From assembly GCA_025060275.1 (NCBI GenBank), contig JANXCJ010000002.1, positions 1 to 33,007 of the forward strand: a stretch of DNA of 33,007 bases, in the 5' to 3' direction. The translations under genes were made by a program, and so were the position numbers. This document shows positions 1 through 6,850 of this stretch, one piece after another (positions within the stretch are counted from its first letter, which is position 1; every line of letters starts with the position of its first letter). The notes beneath the pieces are model-generated. The model was not told the origin of the DNA, ran no database searches, and worked only from the letters and a program-made list of their open reading frames with translations. The DNA comes from Bacteroidia bacterium. Lineage in GTDB: Bacteria; Bacteroidota; Bacteroidia; SpSt-205.

Positions 1-493
1 TGAGTTCCTGCCACACAGAGTAGGCTTGACTACCACTCCCTACTATGACTGTAGGGAAACGGAACATGCGGCGTCGTAAAATCTTGAAGACAACTAAACG
101 CATCAGCATGAGGGAAAACCAGCTCAACCCGATTTGTAAGGCTATGTATAGAAGTAGTGTGGTGCGGTATGTCTTGTAGTTAGGGATGGGATCATCTAGA
201 AAAGCTAAAAAGAAGAGTGCTAAGCTTCCCAAAGTGCTGAGCCATGCACGGTTGAAGAGCTCATTCATTATAGATTGCCGAATAGGGTCCTTATAGCTGC
301 CGCCTAATCCATATGTGAGTGTCCAGTAGGTGGCTACTAATAGGGGTGCCCATAAGTATTCCCATAGGGTGGCAGGTAGACCTACTTCTTGATATAAATA
401 ATACCGCCGCACCCAATAGAAGACTATCCATCCTATGTATGAAAGGGCAAAATCTGAAATCAAGAAGAATATACCCAGTAATTGCCTTCTCAT
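1..493 (-). CDS. polyprenyl sugar-phosphate transferase, N-terminal part (cut by window edge)
   Basis: The frame is open from the ATG at 493 to the window edge (164 codons, no stop). The product starts MRRQLLGIFFLISDFALSYI and shows about four hydrophobic segments (roughly residues 5-25, 45-65, 85-105 and 120-140). These are followed by RRRMFRFPTVIVGSGSQA, the start of a Rossmann-like CoA_binding_3 domain. This is the layout of the WbaP/undecaprenyl-phosphate glucose phosphotransferase family, which begins surface polysaccharide repeats by loading a sugar phosphate onto undecaprenyl phosphate at the inner membrane. The catalytic C-terminal domain would lie outside the window, so the substrate cannot be inferred. 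The start overlaps the upstream lipoprotein stop as ATGA, which implies translational coupling in the same operon. Confidence 0.72.
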   Translation of the reverse strand, partial: MRRQLLGIFFLISDFALSYIGWIVFYWVRRYYLYQEVGLPATLWEYLWAPLLVATYWTLTYGLGGSYKDPIRQSIMNELFNRAWLSTLGSLALFFLAFLDDPIPNYKTYRTTLLLYIALQIGLSWFSLMLMRLVVFKILRRRMFRFPTVIVGSGSQAYSVWQEL

Positions 494-1380
494 GAGTGCT
501 TGAAGGTAATTACACGGATGTCGTCCAAGTAGAGGAAATGAGTGCCTATAGTATCTCCCATGCTAGCTAAGTACAGCCTGTAGCGAAAAAGCTCTCCTTT
601 AGCAGCCATCCAGGGGCTAATAGGGATATAAAAAGTACTCCACTGTTCCTGCGAGGGACGTAGTAGCAGATAGAGCTCTCTCCCAACTAATCTTCCTGTC
701 TGTCGCTCTTCTATTGTAAGACCTATGGAGAGGTTGCGGCTACCCCGTAGGGAGATTTCCAGCCAGGTTTCCTCTCGGGGTAATTCAAAAGCACTCAGGC
801 TCTCTAAGCGAAAGTCGCTATTTGGCTCAAGGAGTACTTCCCCGCTCCAGAAACCCCGGCGAGGATTTTGGAGGGTGCGGCGTAGATTCACTGCATAAGG
901 CTCTCCGGCATTAACTACACGGAAACCAAGCTGAGGGCTCTCAAAATCCTCCTTTAGGAGGTACTTTAGAAGGGTATCCGGAAGGTATGTATAGAGGGGA
1001 GTATGATAAAATTCTGTCTCTGCTGCCAATGGAACCTTTATGGTATCAAATTGCCAGAAGGGGTAGGGACGACGCATTACTGAAATGCCGCTTGCTCGTA
1101 CTCCCCCTGCTAATAAGATAGGATGAATAGAAGCAGGAACAATGGGTATTCGTCCCCCCGGCTCTACCAGCGTGAGATATTTTCCTTCGGGGTATACCCA
1201 CGCATCTACAGGAGCTTCTATGAAGAGGGTATCTGTTTCTATTATAACCCGTGCTGAGCCTATGCGGAGGTAAGCAGGCGGTAAAGCCCTTTGATGCTCA
1301 CAACTAACGAGGAGAAAAAAGCAAGCGGCTCTCAGCCATTGCAGCCACTTGCCACGTCCATTCCATAACGGGATACACAT
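490..1380 (-). CDS. putative lipoprotein of unknown function
   Basis: This is a 296-residue protein that I do not recognise. The N-terminus has a basic stretch, a short hydrophobic core (AACFFLLVSC) and a lipobox-like LLVSC, so it is probably exported and lipidated. The C-terminal half is beta-rich with regular aromatic residues and ends in LYLDDIRVITF, which resembles a jelly-roll carbohydrate-binding fold; that is inference only. I chose the ATG at 1380; a TTG two codons upstream is possible. No later ATG, GTG or TTG precedes the signal core, so the first 77 bases really overlap the end of the upstream oxidoreductase. The stop forms ATGA with the sugar transferase start, which points to a role with a surface polysaccharide. 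Confidence 0.7.
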   Translation of the reverse strand: MCIPLWNGRGKWLQWLRAACFFLLVSCEHQRALPPAYLRIGSARVIIETDTLFIEAPVDAWVYPEGKYLTLVEPGGRIPIVPASIHPILLAGGVRASGISVMRRPYPFWQFDTIKVPLAAETEFYHTPLYTYLPDTLLKYLLKEDFESPQLGFRVVNAGEPYAVNLRRTLQNPRRGFWSGEVLLEPNSDFRLESLSAFELPREETWLEISLRGSRNLSIGLTIEERQTGRLVGRELYLLLRPSQEQWSTFYIPISPWMAAKGELFRYRLYLASMGDTIGTHFLYLDDIRVITFKHS

Positions 1381-2236
1381 GTGCAAGAGAGAGAAAGGAT
1401 TCTCTTCCTTCCTGAATGCACGACAAAAAGTGTTCCAATTCGGCGGATAGGGCGTCCTCCGGATATGAAGAAGGCAAAGGAGTTTCCATCTCTGGTGTTA
1501 AACACCAGAACTGCGCTGTACGAGAGAGTAGGTCAGCTTCTGCCCATATAGAGGGACCATGCGCCACTATCCGGCGCCTTTTGTGGGGTGCAACACGACT
1601 GACTAAGAAGCTAGCCCCTCTGCCACCTACTAAATCTATGTAAAGCTGGACACTATCTGGAGTATCAGAATGGCTGCGATATGCACTCACTCGCATCTCT
1701 GCTATTCGTCCCTCTGTCAGTGCCCAGAAAAGGTCTAAATCATGAATAAGCAAATCTAATACTACGGATACTTCACTTCCTCGGGGGACCCAAGGTGCTA
1801 TTCTCTCAAAGCTATACTGCCAAAAAAGGTGACGCAGAGGCCATAAAGACCGAAAAGCAGGATTGAATCTCTCTATGTGCCCCACAACTGTAACTACGTC
1901 CATTTCTTCTTGGAGGCGAAGAAGTAAGTCAAGCTCCTCGGGGGTAGTTACAACAGGCTTCTCTATGAGGATATGTTTCTGAGCTCGTAATGCAGCTGCG
2001 GCGTAGAAAACGTGGGTGGGAGTAGGGGAGGCTATGATTACAGCATCAACTTTTGCGAGAAGGGTTTCATAATCGTCTACGACGGGTAGCCCCTTCTCTT
2101 GGAGTTCTATATGACAAGTAGGACTTGTATCAAATAGGGCTACTACCTGAGTACGAGGGGATTGAAGGGCTTTTTGAAGATGGAGGCGTCCCATGTATCC
2201 TAGCCCCACGATCCCCAACCTTACGGGCGAACTCAT
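1304..2236 (-). CDS. Gfo/Idh/MocA family NAD(P)-dependent sugar oxidoreductase
   Basis: 310 residues, typical for the family. The N-terminal Rossmann fold opens with GIVGLGYMGRLH (glycine-rich dinucleotide loop, about residues 8-19). The family EKP motif is present as LIEKPVVTTPEE (about 91-102), followed by VGHIERFNPAF and VLDLLIHDLDLF, which includes the catalytic-region histidine. The GHIERFNPA and IHDLDL signatures are those of the branch acting on nucleotide sugars, such as UDP-GlcNAc 3-dehydrogenase (GnnA); that substrate is a suggestion, not shown here. It lies between a small Arg-rich gene (ATGA overlap at its start) and a lipoprotein plus sugar transferase, consistent with surface glycan or lipid A sugar modification. 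Confidence 0.88.
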   Translation of the reverse strand: MSSPVRLGIVGLGYMGRLHLQKALQSPRTQVVALFDTSPTCHIELQEKGLPVVDDYETLLAKVDAVIIASPTPTHVFYAAAALRAQKHILIEKPVVTTPEELDLLLRLQEEMDVVTVVGHIERFNPAFRSLWPLRHLFWQYSFERIAPWVPRGSEVSVVLDLLIHDLDLFWALTEGRIAEMRVSAYRSHSDTPDSVQLYIDLVGGRGASFLVSRVAPHKRRRIVAHGPSIWAEADLLSRTAQFWCLTPEMETPLPSSYPEDALSAELEHFLSCIQEGRESFLSLAHVYPVMEWTWQVAAMAESRLLFSPR

Positions 2237-2403
2237 GAATGGGATAGTAGCTCATGGGACAGCTCGCGCAGCAGGCGAAGGTTAGCCTCCTGGAGTGCAT
2301 TAGTCTTACGACTGGTGAGGGGAGCCCAAAGCCGCCGCCGCTGGATGCGTCGTCTCGCACGATTACGGCGTACATATACTCGTTTGTCTGGCTTTCTACC
2401 CAT
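2233..2403 (-). CDS. small Arg-rich basic protein (56 aa), unannotated-size gene
   Basis: An ATG at 2403 opens a 56-residue frame ending with TGA at 2233-2235, which overlaps the oxidoreductase ATG (ATGA). It begins MGRKPDKRVYVRRNRARRR; 14 Arg and 3 Lys occur in 56 residues, with 15 of these in the first 33. The second half (about residues 35-53) reads as an amphipathic helix with repeated leucines. A perfect TACTTTTG promoter box ends 5 bases before the ATG, the same arrangement as at seven other starts in this window. Together with the ATGA coupling this makes a real gene likely. I do not recognise the family. The composition suggests nucleic-acid or ribosome binding, but that is inference. 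Confidence 0.68.
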   Translation of the reverse strand: MGRKPDKRVYVRRNRARRRIQRRRLWAPLTSRKTNALQEANLRLLRELSHELLSHS

Positions 2404-2408
2404 AGGCG

Positions 2409-2416
2409 CAAAAGTA
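2409..2416 (-). promoter_or_regulatory. TAnnTTTG -7 promoter box (TACTTTTG)
   Basis: A perfect match to the Bacteroidota -7 consensus. It lies 5 bases (CGCCT) before the ATG of the 56-residue gene. With an all C/T/G spacer, transcription would most naturally start at the A of the ATG. No clear -33 TTG was seen at the usual distance. The box is in the gap after the CNT transporter stop, so it would be an internal promoter of the operon. Confidence 0.5.
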
Positions 2417-2427
2417 CGAAGAAGCCT

Positions 2428-3705
2428 CTATATCAGAAAAATACTTGCCCAGCAGGCGGAAAGTAGGGAGGCCATCGCACCACCAGCTACAGCTCGCAAA
2501 CCCAGCTCAGCAATTTCCCGCCTTCGTTCAGGAACTAAAGCCCCAATGCCCCCTAACTGAATAGCGATTGAACTAAAATTAGCAAAGCCACTTAGCGCAT
2601 AAGTAGCCAATATGCGAGCTTCTGTACTCAGAAACTGCATTTTAGAAAGATTTGTATAGGCTATAAATTCGTTTAGAACTATTTTCTGACCGATTAGGGC
2701 TCCCACAGCAAGAGTCTCTTGCCATTTTATGCCTATTAGCCATGCTATAGGGCGAAATATCTGTCCTAGCATCCATTCAAGGGAGAGCCCGGCATAAATT
2801 TTTTGAGAACTCTGGGCTATCCAGGGATTGAGTCCTATCCATTCCCCTGCCTTGAAGAGCAGGTGATTCACAAGAGCCAGGGTGGCAATAAAAGCTAATA
2901 ACATGGCAGCAATATTTGCTGCAAGGCGCAGACCTTCTGAGGCACCCTGGGCGAGTGCTTCTAATATATTTGTGGCTTTAGAAATGGAGGCTATTTGAAG
3001 AGACTTCTGATGAGAAATAGAATGACTTTCAGGAAGCAAGATTTTGGCAAATACCAAAGCCGCGGGGGCATTCATCACAGAAGCTGCCATAAGGTGCAGG
3101 GCGTAAGTCTGCCTTAGCTGAGGGTCCGTTCCACCCAAAAAGCCTACATAGGCGGCTAATACTCCTCCTGCCAGGGTAGCCATGCCCCCTACCATTATAG
3201 CTAATAGTTCTGAGCGTGAAAGTCCAGCTAAATAGGGACGGATGAGAAGAGGTGCTTCCGTCTGTCCTAAAAATATATTAGATGCTACGCAGAGGCTCTC
3301 GGGACCCGAAGTGCCTAAGGTCTTCCGCATCACCCATGCTATTACCCGTACTACCTGCTGGAGTATGCCTAAATGATACAATACTGCCGTAAGGGAGGCA
3401 AAGAAAATTACTGTGGGTAAGACTTGTAAGACGAATATGAATCCAAAAATTTCTGAATGTGTAGGACGGACTAGATTCCCAAAGAGGAATTCTGCTCCTT
3501 TATGGGAAAACTCTAATACTCTGACAAATGCCCAGCTTAGGTATTCAAAGGTACTACGAGCGGGAGGCCATCTTAGGAGAAGCCACCCTATGACTGCCTG
3601 AAGGAAAAGGCCACCTCCTATTACTCTTAGCATGAGGGGCCTTCGCTTTTCTGCTAATAGCCAAGCAAATAGCAAAAGAAGCGGTATGCCTAAAACCGCC
3701 TGCAT
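2428..3705 (-). CDS. concentrative nucleoside transporter (NupC/CNT family)
   Basis: 425 residues, the usual CNT length, with about ten hydrophobic stretches. The diagnostic nucleoside- and Na+/H+-binding signatures are present as FLGQTEAPLLIRPYL (about residue 145) and LNEFIAYTNL (about 345). The protein should import nucleosides across the inner membrane using an ion gradient. It starts with ATG three bases after the stop of the bifunctional nuclease gene, a pairing I recall as frequent in Bacteroidota, and sits downstream of rdgB in the same operon, so the genes share a nucleotide theme. Nucleoside specificity and coupling ion cannot be read from sequence by eye. Confidence 0.9.
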   Translation of the reverse strand: MQAVLGIPLLLLFAWLLAEKRRPLMLRVIGGGLFLQAVIGWLLLRWPPARSTFEYLSWAFVRVLEFSHKGAEFLFGNLVRPTHSEIFGFIFVLQVLPTVIFFASLTAVLYHLGILQQVVRVIAWVMRKTLGTSGPESLCVASNIFLGQTEAPLLIRPYLAGLSRSELLAIMVGGMATLAGGVLAAYVGFLGGTDPQLRQTYALHLMAASVMNAPAALVFAKILLPESHSISHQKSLQIASISKATNILEALAQGASEGLRLAANIAAMLLAFIATLALVNHLLFKAGEWIGLNPWIAQSSQKIYAGLSLEWMLGQIFRPIAWLIGIKWQETLAVGALIGQKIVLNEFIAYTNLSKMQFLSTEARILATYALSGFANFSSIAIQLGGIGALVPERRREIAELGLRAVAGGAMASLLSACWASIFLI

Positions 3706-3708
3706 TAG

Positions 3709-4293
3709 TTATTCATCCTCTTCCTCCTCTTTTCGCTTGAGGCGGCGCAGCTCATCTCGCAGGCGCGCTGCTGTTTCATAATCTTCACGGGCTAAGGCTT
3801 CTTCCAGAAGTCTTTCTAACTCTTCTCGGGTCGCGCCCCTGGAAGAAGTAGAACGCCTCTGTGTCTCCTCCACTTCCTCTTCAGTTCCTGGCTGTCCTGC
3901 CTTTTGTAATACTTCTTCCTCGCAATAGATAGGGGCACCCGCTCTCAATGCTAAGGCTATCCCATCACTGGGACGGCAATCCACTTCTATAAGTTCTTCT
4001 TTAGTGTCTAAAATAAGATAGGCATAAAAGGTAGAGTCTTGAAGCTTATGTATTGTAACCTCAGTGAGAGATACGTTTAGAGCTGAAAGCGTGTTGATGA
4101 AAAGGTCATGGGTAAGGGGACGGGGATGCCGAAATTTTTCTATTTCTACGTTGATGGCGTGGGCTTCAGGGAAGCCTATGACAATTGGCAGCCGACGATG
4201 CCCGTGCTTCTCCCGAAGTACCACTACAAAAGCATTGTGGAACTCAGTAGGAGGACGGCTCAGTCCTGCTACCTCCATTTCCACCTTGGGCAT
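3709..4293 (-). CDS. bifunctional nuclease family protein (DUF151) with C-terminal UvrB/UvrC motif
   Basis: 194 residues from the ATG at 4293. The BFN/DUF151 domain covers about residues 1-135 (LPIVIGFPEAHAINVEIE, then VDCRPSDGIALALRAGAPIY). After an acidic linker, a UVR motif of two short helices follows at about 155-190 (LLEEALAREDYETAARLRDE) with an acidic tail. DUF151 proteins have been reported to have RNase/DNase activity and the UVR motif usually mediates protein contacts; the role here is unknown. A TTG six codons upstream is open, but a perfect TACCTTTG promoter box lies between it and the ATG, so the ATG is preferred. It sits between rdgB and the nucleoside transporter. Confidence 0.88.
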   Translation of the reverse strand: MPKVEMEVAGLSRPPTEFHNAFVVVLREKHGHRRLPIVIGFPEAHAINVEIEKFRHPRPLTHDLFINTLSALNVSLTEVTIHKLQDSTFYAYLILDTKEELIEVDCRPSDGIALALRAGAPIYCEEEVLQKAGQPGTEEEVEETQRRSTSSRGATREELERLLEEALAREDYETAARLRDELRRLKRKEEEEDE

Positions 4294-4299
4294 GGAAGT

Positions 4300-4307
4300 C
4301 AAAGGTA
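4300..4307 (-). promoter_or_regulatory. TAnnTTTG -7 promoter box (TACCTTTG)
   Basis: Perfect consensus ending 6 bases (ACTTCC) before the ATG of the DUF151 gene. A second perfect box, TATTTTTG, lies just upstream at 4309-4316. The position favours the ATG at 4293 over the upstream TTG and gives this gene its own promoter inside the operon, just after the rdgB stop. Confidence 0.5.
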
Positions 4308-4323
4308 TCAAAAATACCTTATC

Positions 4324-4878
4324 CTACTGCTTCGTCCACCCCTCTACAAAGCGCTGAAAAGCTATTGCGCGATGAGAGTATTTTTTCTTCCATGCCTCTC
4401 CCAATTCTGCTACTGTGTGTTCCGAACCCGCTGGAATAAATATAGGATCATATCCAAAGCCACCTTCTCCACGCATTTCCCGGGCTATCATCCCGAAACA
4501 GTAGCCCGTATAAAAGTGGTACTGAGCATTACCAAAATAAGCTACCAGCACCGCTACGAAGTAGGCATTCCGATGAGCAACCCCCTCCATAGCCTTCAAG
4601 AGTCTCTGGGGGCCGCCATATCTGGCGGAGAAGACACCGGGCTGACCTCCCAAAGCAGGAACAAAAAGCCCGCTATCCTCAGCAAGAACGGGGACCCTTG
4701 CCCAACTTGCATAAAATGCCGCCTTGCTAAGAGCATTTGCATAAAGGGTCTCGTAAGGCTCAGGGGCTTCGGGTGCCTCAGGAGGCAAACCCTCTAATAC
4801 CCATTCATTTCCAAGGATTGTCTGGGCTTCCTTGAGCTTGTAGGGGTTTTTCGTAGCAAATAACCACTTAGCCTCCAC
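4324..4878 (-). CDS. rdgB: non-canonical purine NTP pyrophosphatase, RdgB/HAM1 family
   Basis: 184 residues, near the usual 190-200. All family motifs are visible: FATKNPYKLKEA near the N-terminus (substrate-binding T/S-x-N-x-K-x-x-E), LAEDSGLFVPALGGQPGVFS around residue 65 (catalytic Asp and metal site), GGFGYDPIFIP around 138, and SHRAIAFQRF near the C-terminus. The enzyme hydrolyses ITP, dITP and XTP to monophosphates and keeps deaminated purines out of nucleic acids. The start codon is GTG at 4878, overlapping the SUI1-family gene by 11 bases, so the two are coupled. No promoter box precedes it. Confidence 0.95.
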   Translation of the reverse strand: MEAKWLFATKNPYKLKEAQTILGNEWVLEGLPPEAPEAPEPYETLYANALSKAAFYASWARVPVLAEDSGLFVPALGGQPGVFSARYGGPQRLLKAMEGVAHRNAYFVAVLVAYFGNAQYHFYTGYCFGMIAREMRGEGGFGYDPIFIPAGSEHTVAELGEAWKKKYSHRAIAFQRFVEGWTKQ

Positions 4879-5182
4879 TTCTTTTGGCTATATGTCCTTC
4901 TTTTTGTAGAAAGGCTAAAACTTTCTCCACACAGTTGCCCTGTAAGATTATCTTGCTGCCTACTACACTACCTCCTGTCGCGCACATTTGCCTTAGCTGC
5001 CGAGCTAAATTCTCCAAATCCTCTTTTTTACCTATGAAGCCCATAATCTCTGTTATCTCTTTATTTCCTGCTATGCGCTTGCGGGAGACGCGCAGATTCT
5101 GTTTTTGAGGCGTTTGAGTTTCAGGTGGAGGGGATGCCTTTAGGGGACGGGTAGAATAGACTAAGCGGTCTTGTTCTTTCAT
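4868..5182 (-). CDS. SUI1/eIF1-like translation initiation factor (YciH type)
   Basis: 104 residues from the ATG at 5182 (a GTG directly upstream at 5185 is equally possible). A Pro-rich, basic N-terminal tail of about 35 residues leads into the SUI1 fold: GNKEITEIMGFIGKKEDLEN, then LCATGG-type loop (MCATGGSVVGSKIILQGN) and a final helix VEKVLAFLQKEGH. Bacterial YciH proteins are believed to affect start-site fidelity on the 30S subunit. That is noteworthy here because this genome seems to use leaderless mRNAs; the link is only a thought. It is the first gene of the long minus-strand operon and has its own TATCTTTG box. AAGGAG lies just before the start, a Shine-Dalgarno-like sequence that could serve if the mRNA begins early enough. 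Confidence 0.9.
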   Translation of the reverse strand: MKEQDRLVYSTRPLKASPPPETQTPQKQNLRVSRKRIAGNKEITEIMGFIGKKEDLENLARQLRQMCATGGSVVGSKIILQGNCVEKVLAFLQKEGHIAKRSGG

Positions 5183-5190
5183 CACTCCTT

Positions 5191-5198
5191 CAAAGATA
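5191..5198 (-). promoter_or_regulatory. TAnnTTTG -7 promoter box (TATCTTTG)
   Basis: Perfect consensus, 8 bases before the ATG at 5182 (5 before the GTG at 5185). It would drive the eight-gene minus-strand unit that runs off the left edge. It shares the 92-base divergent region with the cmk promoter. No convincing -33 element was seen. Confidence 0.55.
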
Positions 5199-5259
5199 AG
5201 AAATTTTACAAGCTAAGGTACCTCTCTATACGAAATGGAGAAGTTTCGCTTAGGATTTA

Positions 5260-5267
5260 TACCTTTG
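5260..5267 (+). promoter_or_regulatory. TAnnTTTG -7 promoter box (TACCTTTG)
   Basis: Perfect consensus ending 7 bases before the GTG start of cmk. It would drive the cmk-ispH-porQ-dprA unit, whose members are separated by 10 bases or less. The divergent SUI1-family promoter lies about 60 bases away on the other strand. Confidence 0.55.
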
Positions 5268-5274
5268 AAGTGAA

Positions 5275-5961
5275 GTGCGGCAAATCATCATTGCGATAGA
5301 TGGGTATGCGGCTACAGGCAAGAGTACCACGGCCCGTGGAGTAGCAGAAGCACTCAACTACCTTCATATAGACTCTGGAGCGATGTATAGAGCAGTAGCT
5401 TGGTACCTCTGGCAAAGAGGGGTTCGGACAGTCCAACCTGATCTACTTCCTACGCAATTAGAAGATTTAGCTCTTCATCTCGAGCGGCAAGGAAGAGAAA
5501 TGGCTATTTTCGTCAATGGCCGTCTACTCCAGGAAGAGCTGCGGAGACCTGAGATCAGCAGGTTTGCGAGTGAGGTAAGTGCGGTACCGTGGGTGCGTGA
5601 GAGGCTTATTGCGGAGCAGCGGAAATTAGGATGTAGAGGAGGGATAGTAATGGATGGTCGTGATATAGGTACAGTAGTCTTCCCTAATGCAGAACTAAAA
5701 GTTTTCATGCAGGCGGAGCTCTCTGTCCGAGTAGAGCGCCGTTACCAGGAGCTACTCGCAAGAGGAATAGTAGTGGATAAAAAGACTATCCTTCATGAAC
5801 TAAAGGAAAGAGATTATCGGGATGAGACGCGTGCCACAAGTCCCCTTCGCAAAGCCCCAGACATGTATGTGCTGGATACTACCCATTTGACTATCTCCGG
5901 GCAGATCGCACAAGTAGTAAAGTGGGCAAAAGAACTTATCTATGCCTCTACGCCGTCCTGA
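5275..5961 (+). CDS. cmk: (d)CMP kinase
   Basis: 228 residues, standard length. The P-loop is AIDGYAATGKSTTARGVAEA at about residues 7-26. Next come YLHIDSGAMYRAVAWYL (nucleotide-monophosphate binding), VMDGRDIGTVVFPNAELKVF and the lid-region arginines in RDYRDETRATSPLRKAPDM. The enzyme phosphorylates CMP and dCMP to the diphosphates. The start is GTG at 5275, placed by a TACCTTTG box seven bases before it. It leads a four-gene operon; cmk next to porQ and ispH is an arrangement I recall from other Bacteroidota. Confidence 0.96.
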   Translation: MRQIIIAIDGYAATGKSTTARGVAEALNYLHIDSGAMYRAVAWYLWQRGVRTVQPDLLPTQLEDLALHLERQGREMAIFVNGRLLQEELRRPEISRFASEVSAVPWVRERLIAEQRKLGCRGGIVMDGRDIGTVVFPNAELKVFMQAELSVRVERRYQELLARGIVVDKKTILHELKERDYRDETRATSPLRKAPDMYVLDTTHLTISGQIAQVVKWAKELIYASTPS

Positions 5962-5971
5962 ATGTGAGGAT

Positions 5972-6850
5972 ATGGCTAAAAGACCGAAAGTTACAATAAG
6001 CAGCAGTTCGGGCTTTTGTTTCGGTGTGGTATATGCAGTAGAAATGGCAGAGGCGTATTTGGCTGAGCACCCCTATCTCTACTGTTTAGGGGATATAGTT
6101 CACAATGACGAGGAAGTAAAGCGTCTACAAGCCAAAGGATTACGCATAATCTCCCATAATGACCTTTCGCGCTTGCAGGGTGAGACTGTGCTGATTAGAG
6201 CACATGGAGAGCCCCCTGAGACCTATGCTATTGCCCTGCAGAATAACATACACTTGTTAGATGCCTCCTGCCCTGTCGTACTTAAACTTCAAAATAGGAT
6301 AAGGGAAATAGACCGAGAGGGTGTGCAGATAGTTTTACTGGGCACTTTGGGTCATCCCGAAGTGATAGGCCTTGTAGGACAGATACAAAAGGCTAAGCTT
6401 TTCATAGTTTCTTCTCCCGAAGATGTGGAGGCGCTTTCGCTGGACCCTGAAATACCTACTTACCTTTTTAGTCAGACTACTAAAGCACCGGCTCTTTTCT
6501 CTGCTGTGAGGGAAGCCCTATTGGCTAAGGTGCCGAACGCAATAATTGCGGATACGCTGTGCCGTCAGGTCTCCAATAGAGAACCTCATCTTATGGACTT
6601 TGCTCGTAGCCAAGATGTGGTGCTCTTTGTAGGTGGAAAGAAAAGTTCTAACGGCAAGGCGCTTTTTTCCATATGTCAGGCAGCAAACCCTCGTAGTTAT
6701 TATATTTCCATCCCGCAAGAGATAAATTGGGAATGGTTAGAAGGTGCAGAGCGAATCGGGATTGCTGGAGCTACTTCTACTCCTCATTGGCTGATGGAGA
6801 GAGTCAAGGCATATATAGAAGCCCACTACGAGAGTGAAGAAAGGGATTAG
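5972..6850 (+). CDS. ispH: 4-hydroxy-3-methylbut-2-enyl diphosphate reductase
   Basis: 292 residues from the ATG at 5972, ten bases after the cmk stop and preceded by GTGAGG. An earlier ATG at 5942 inside cmk is open but adds residues unlike the family. The three cysteines that hold the iron-sulfur cluster are in SSGFCFGV, DASCPVVLKL and DTLCRQVSNRE. Other IspH motifs are LIRAHGEPPE, LGTLGHPEVIG, FSQTTKA, VGGKKSSNGKAL and IAGATSTPHWL. The enzyme makes IPP and DMAPP in the last step of the MEP isoprenoid pathway, so this organism uses that route. UppP, encoded downstream at 13304, acts on an isoprenoid-derived carrier. Confidence 0.95.
   Translation: MAKRPKVTISSSSGFCFGVVYAVEMAEAYLAEHPYLYCLGDIVHNDEEVKRLQAKGLRIISHNDLSRLQGETVLIRAHGEPPETYAIALQNNIHLLDASCPVVLKLQNRIREIDREGVQIVLLGTLGHPEVIGLVGQIQKAKLFIVSSPEDVEALSLDPEIPTYLFSQTTKAPALFSAVREALLAKVPNAIIADTLCRQVSNREPHLMDFARSQDVVLFVGGKKSSNGKALFSICQAANPRSYYISIPQEINWEWLEGAERIGIAGATSTPHWLMERVKAYIEAHYESEERD

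Noticed and set aside
2130..2411. 93-codon minus-strand frame overlapping the small Arg-rich gene
   Set aside because: It overlaps both the 56-residue gene and the oxidoreductase start in another frame and has no family resemblance or promoter box at its start.
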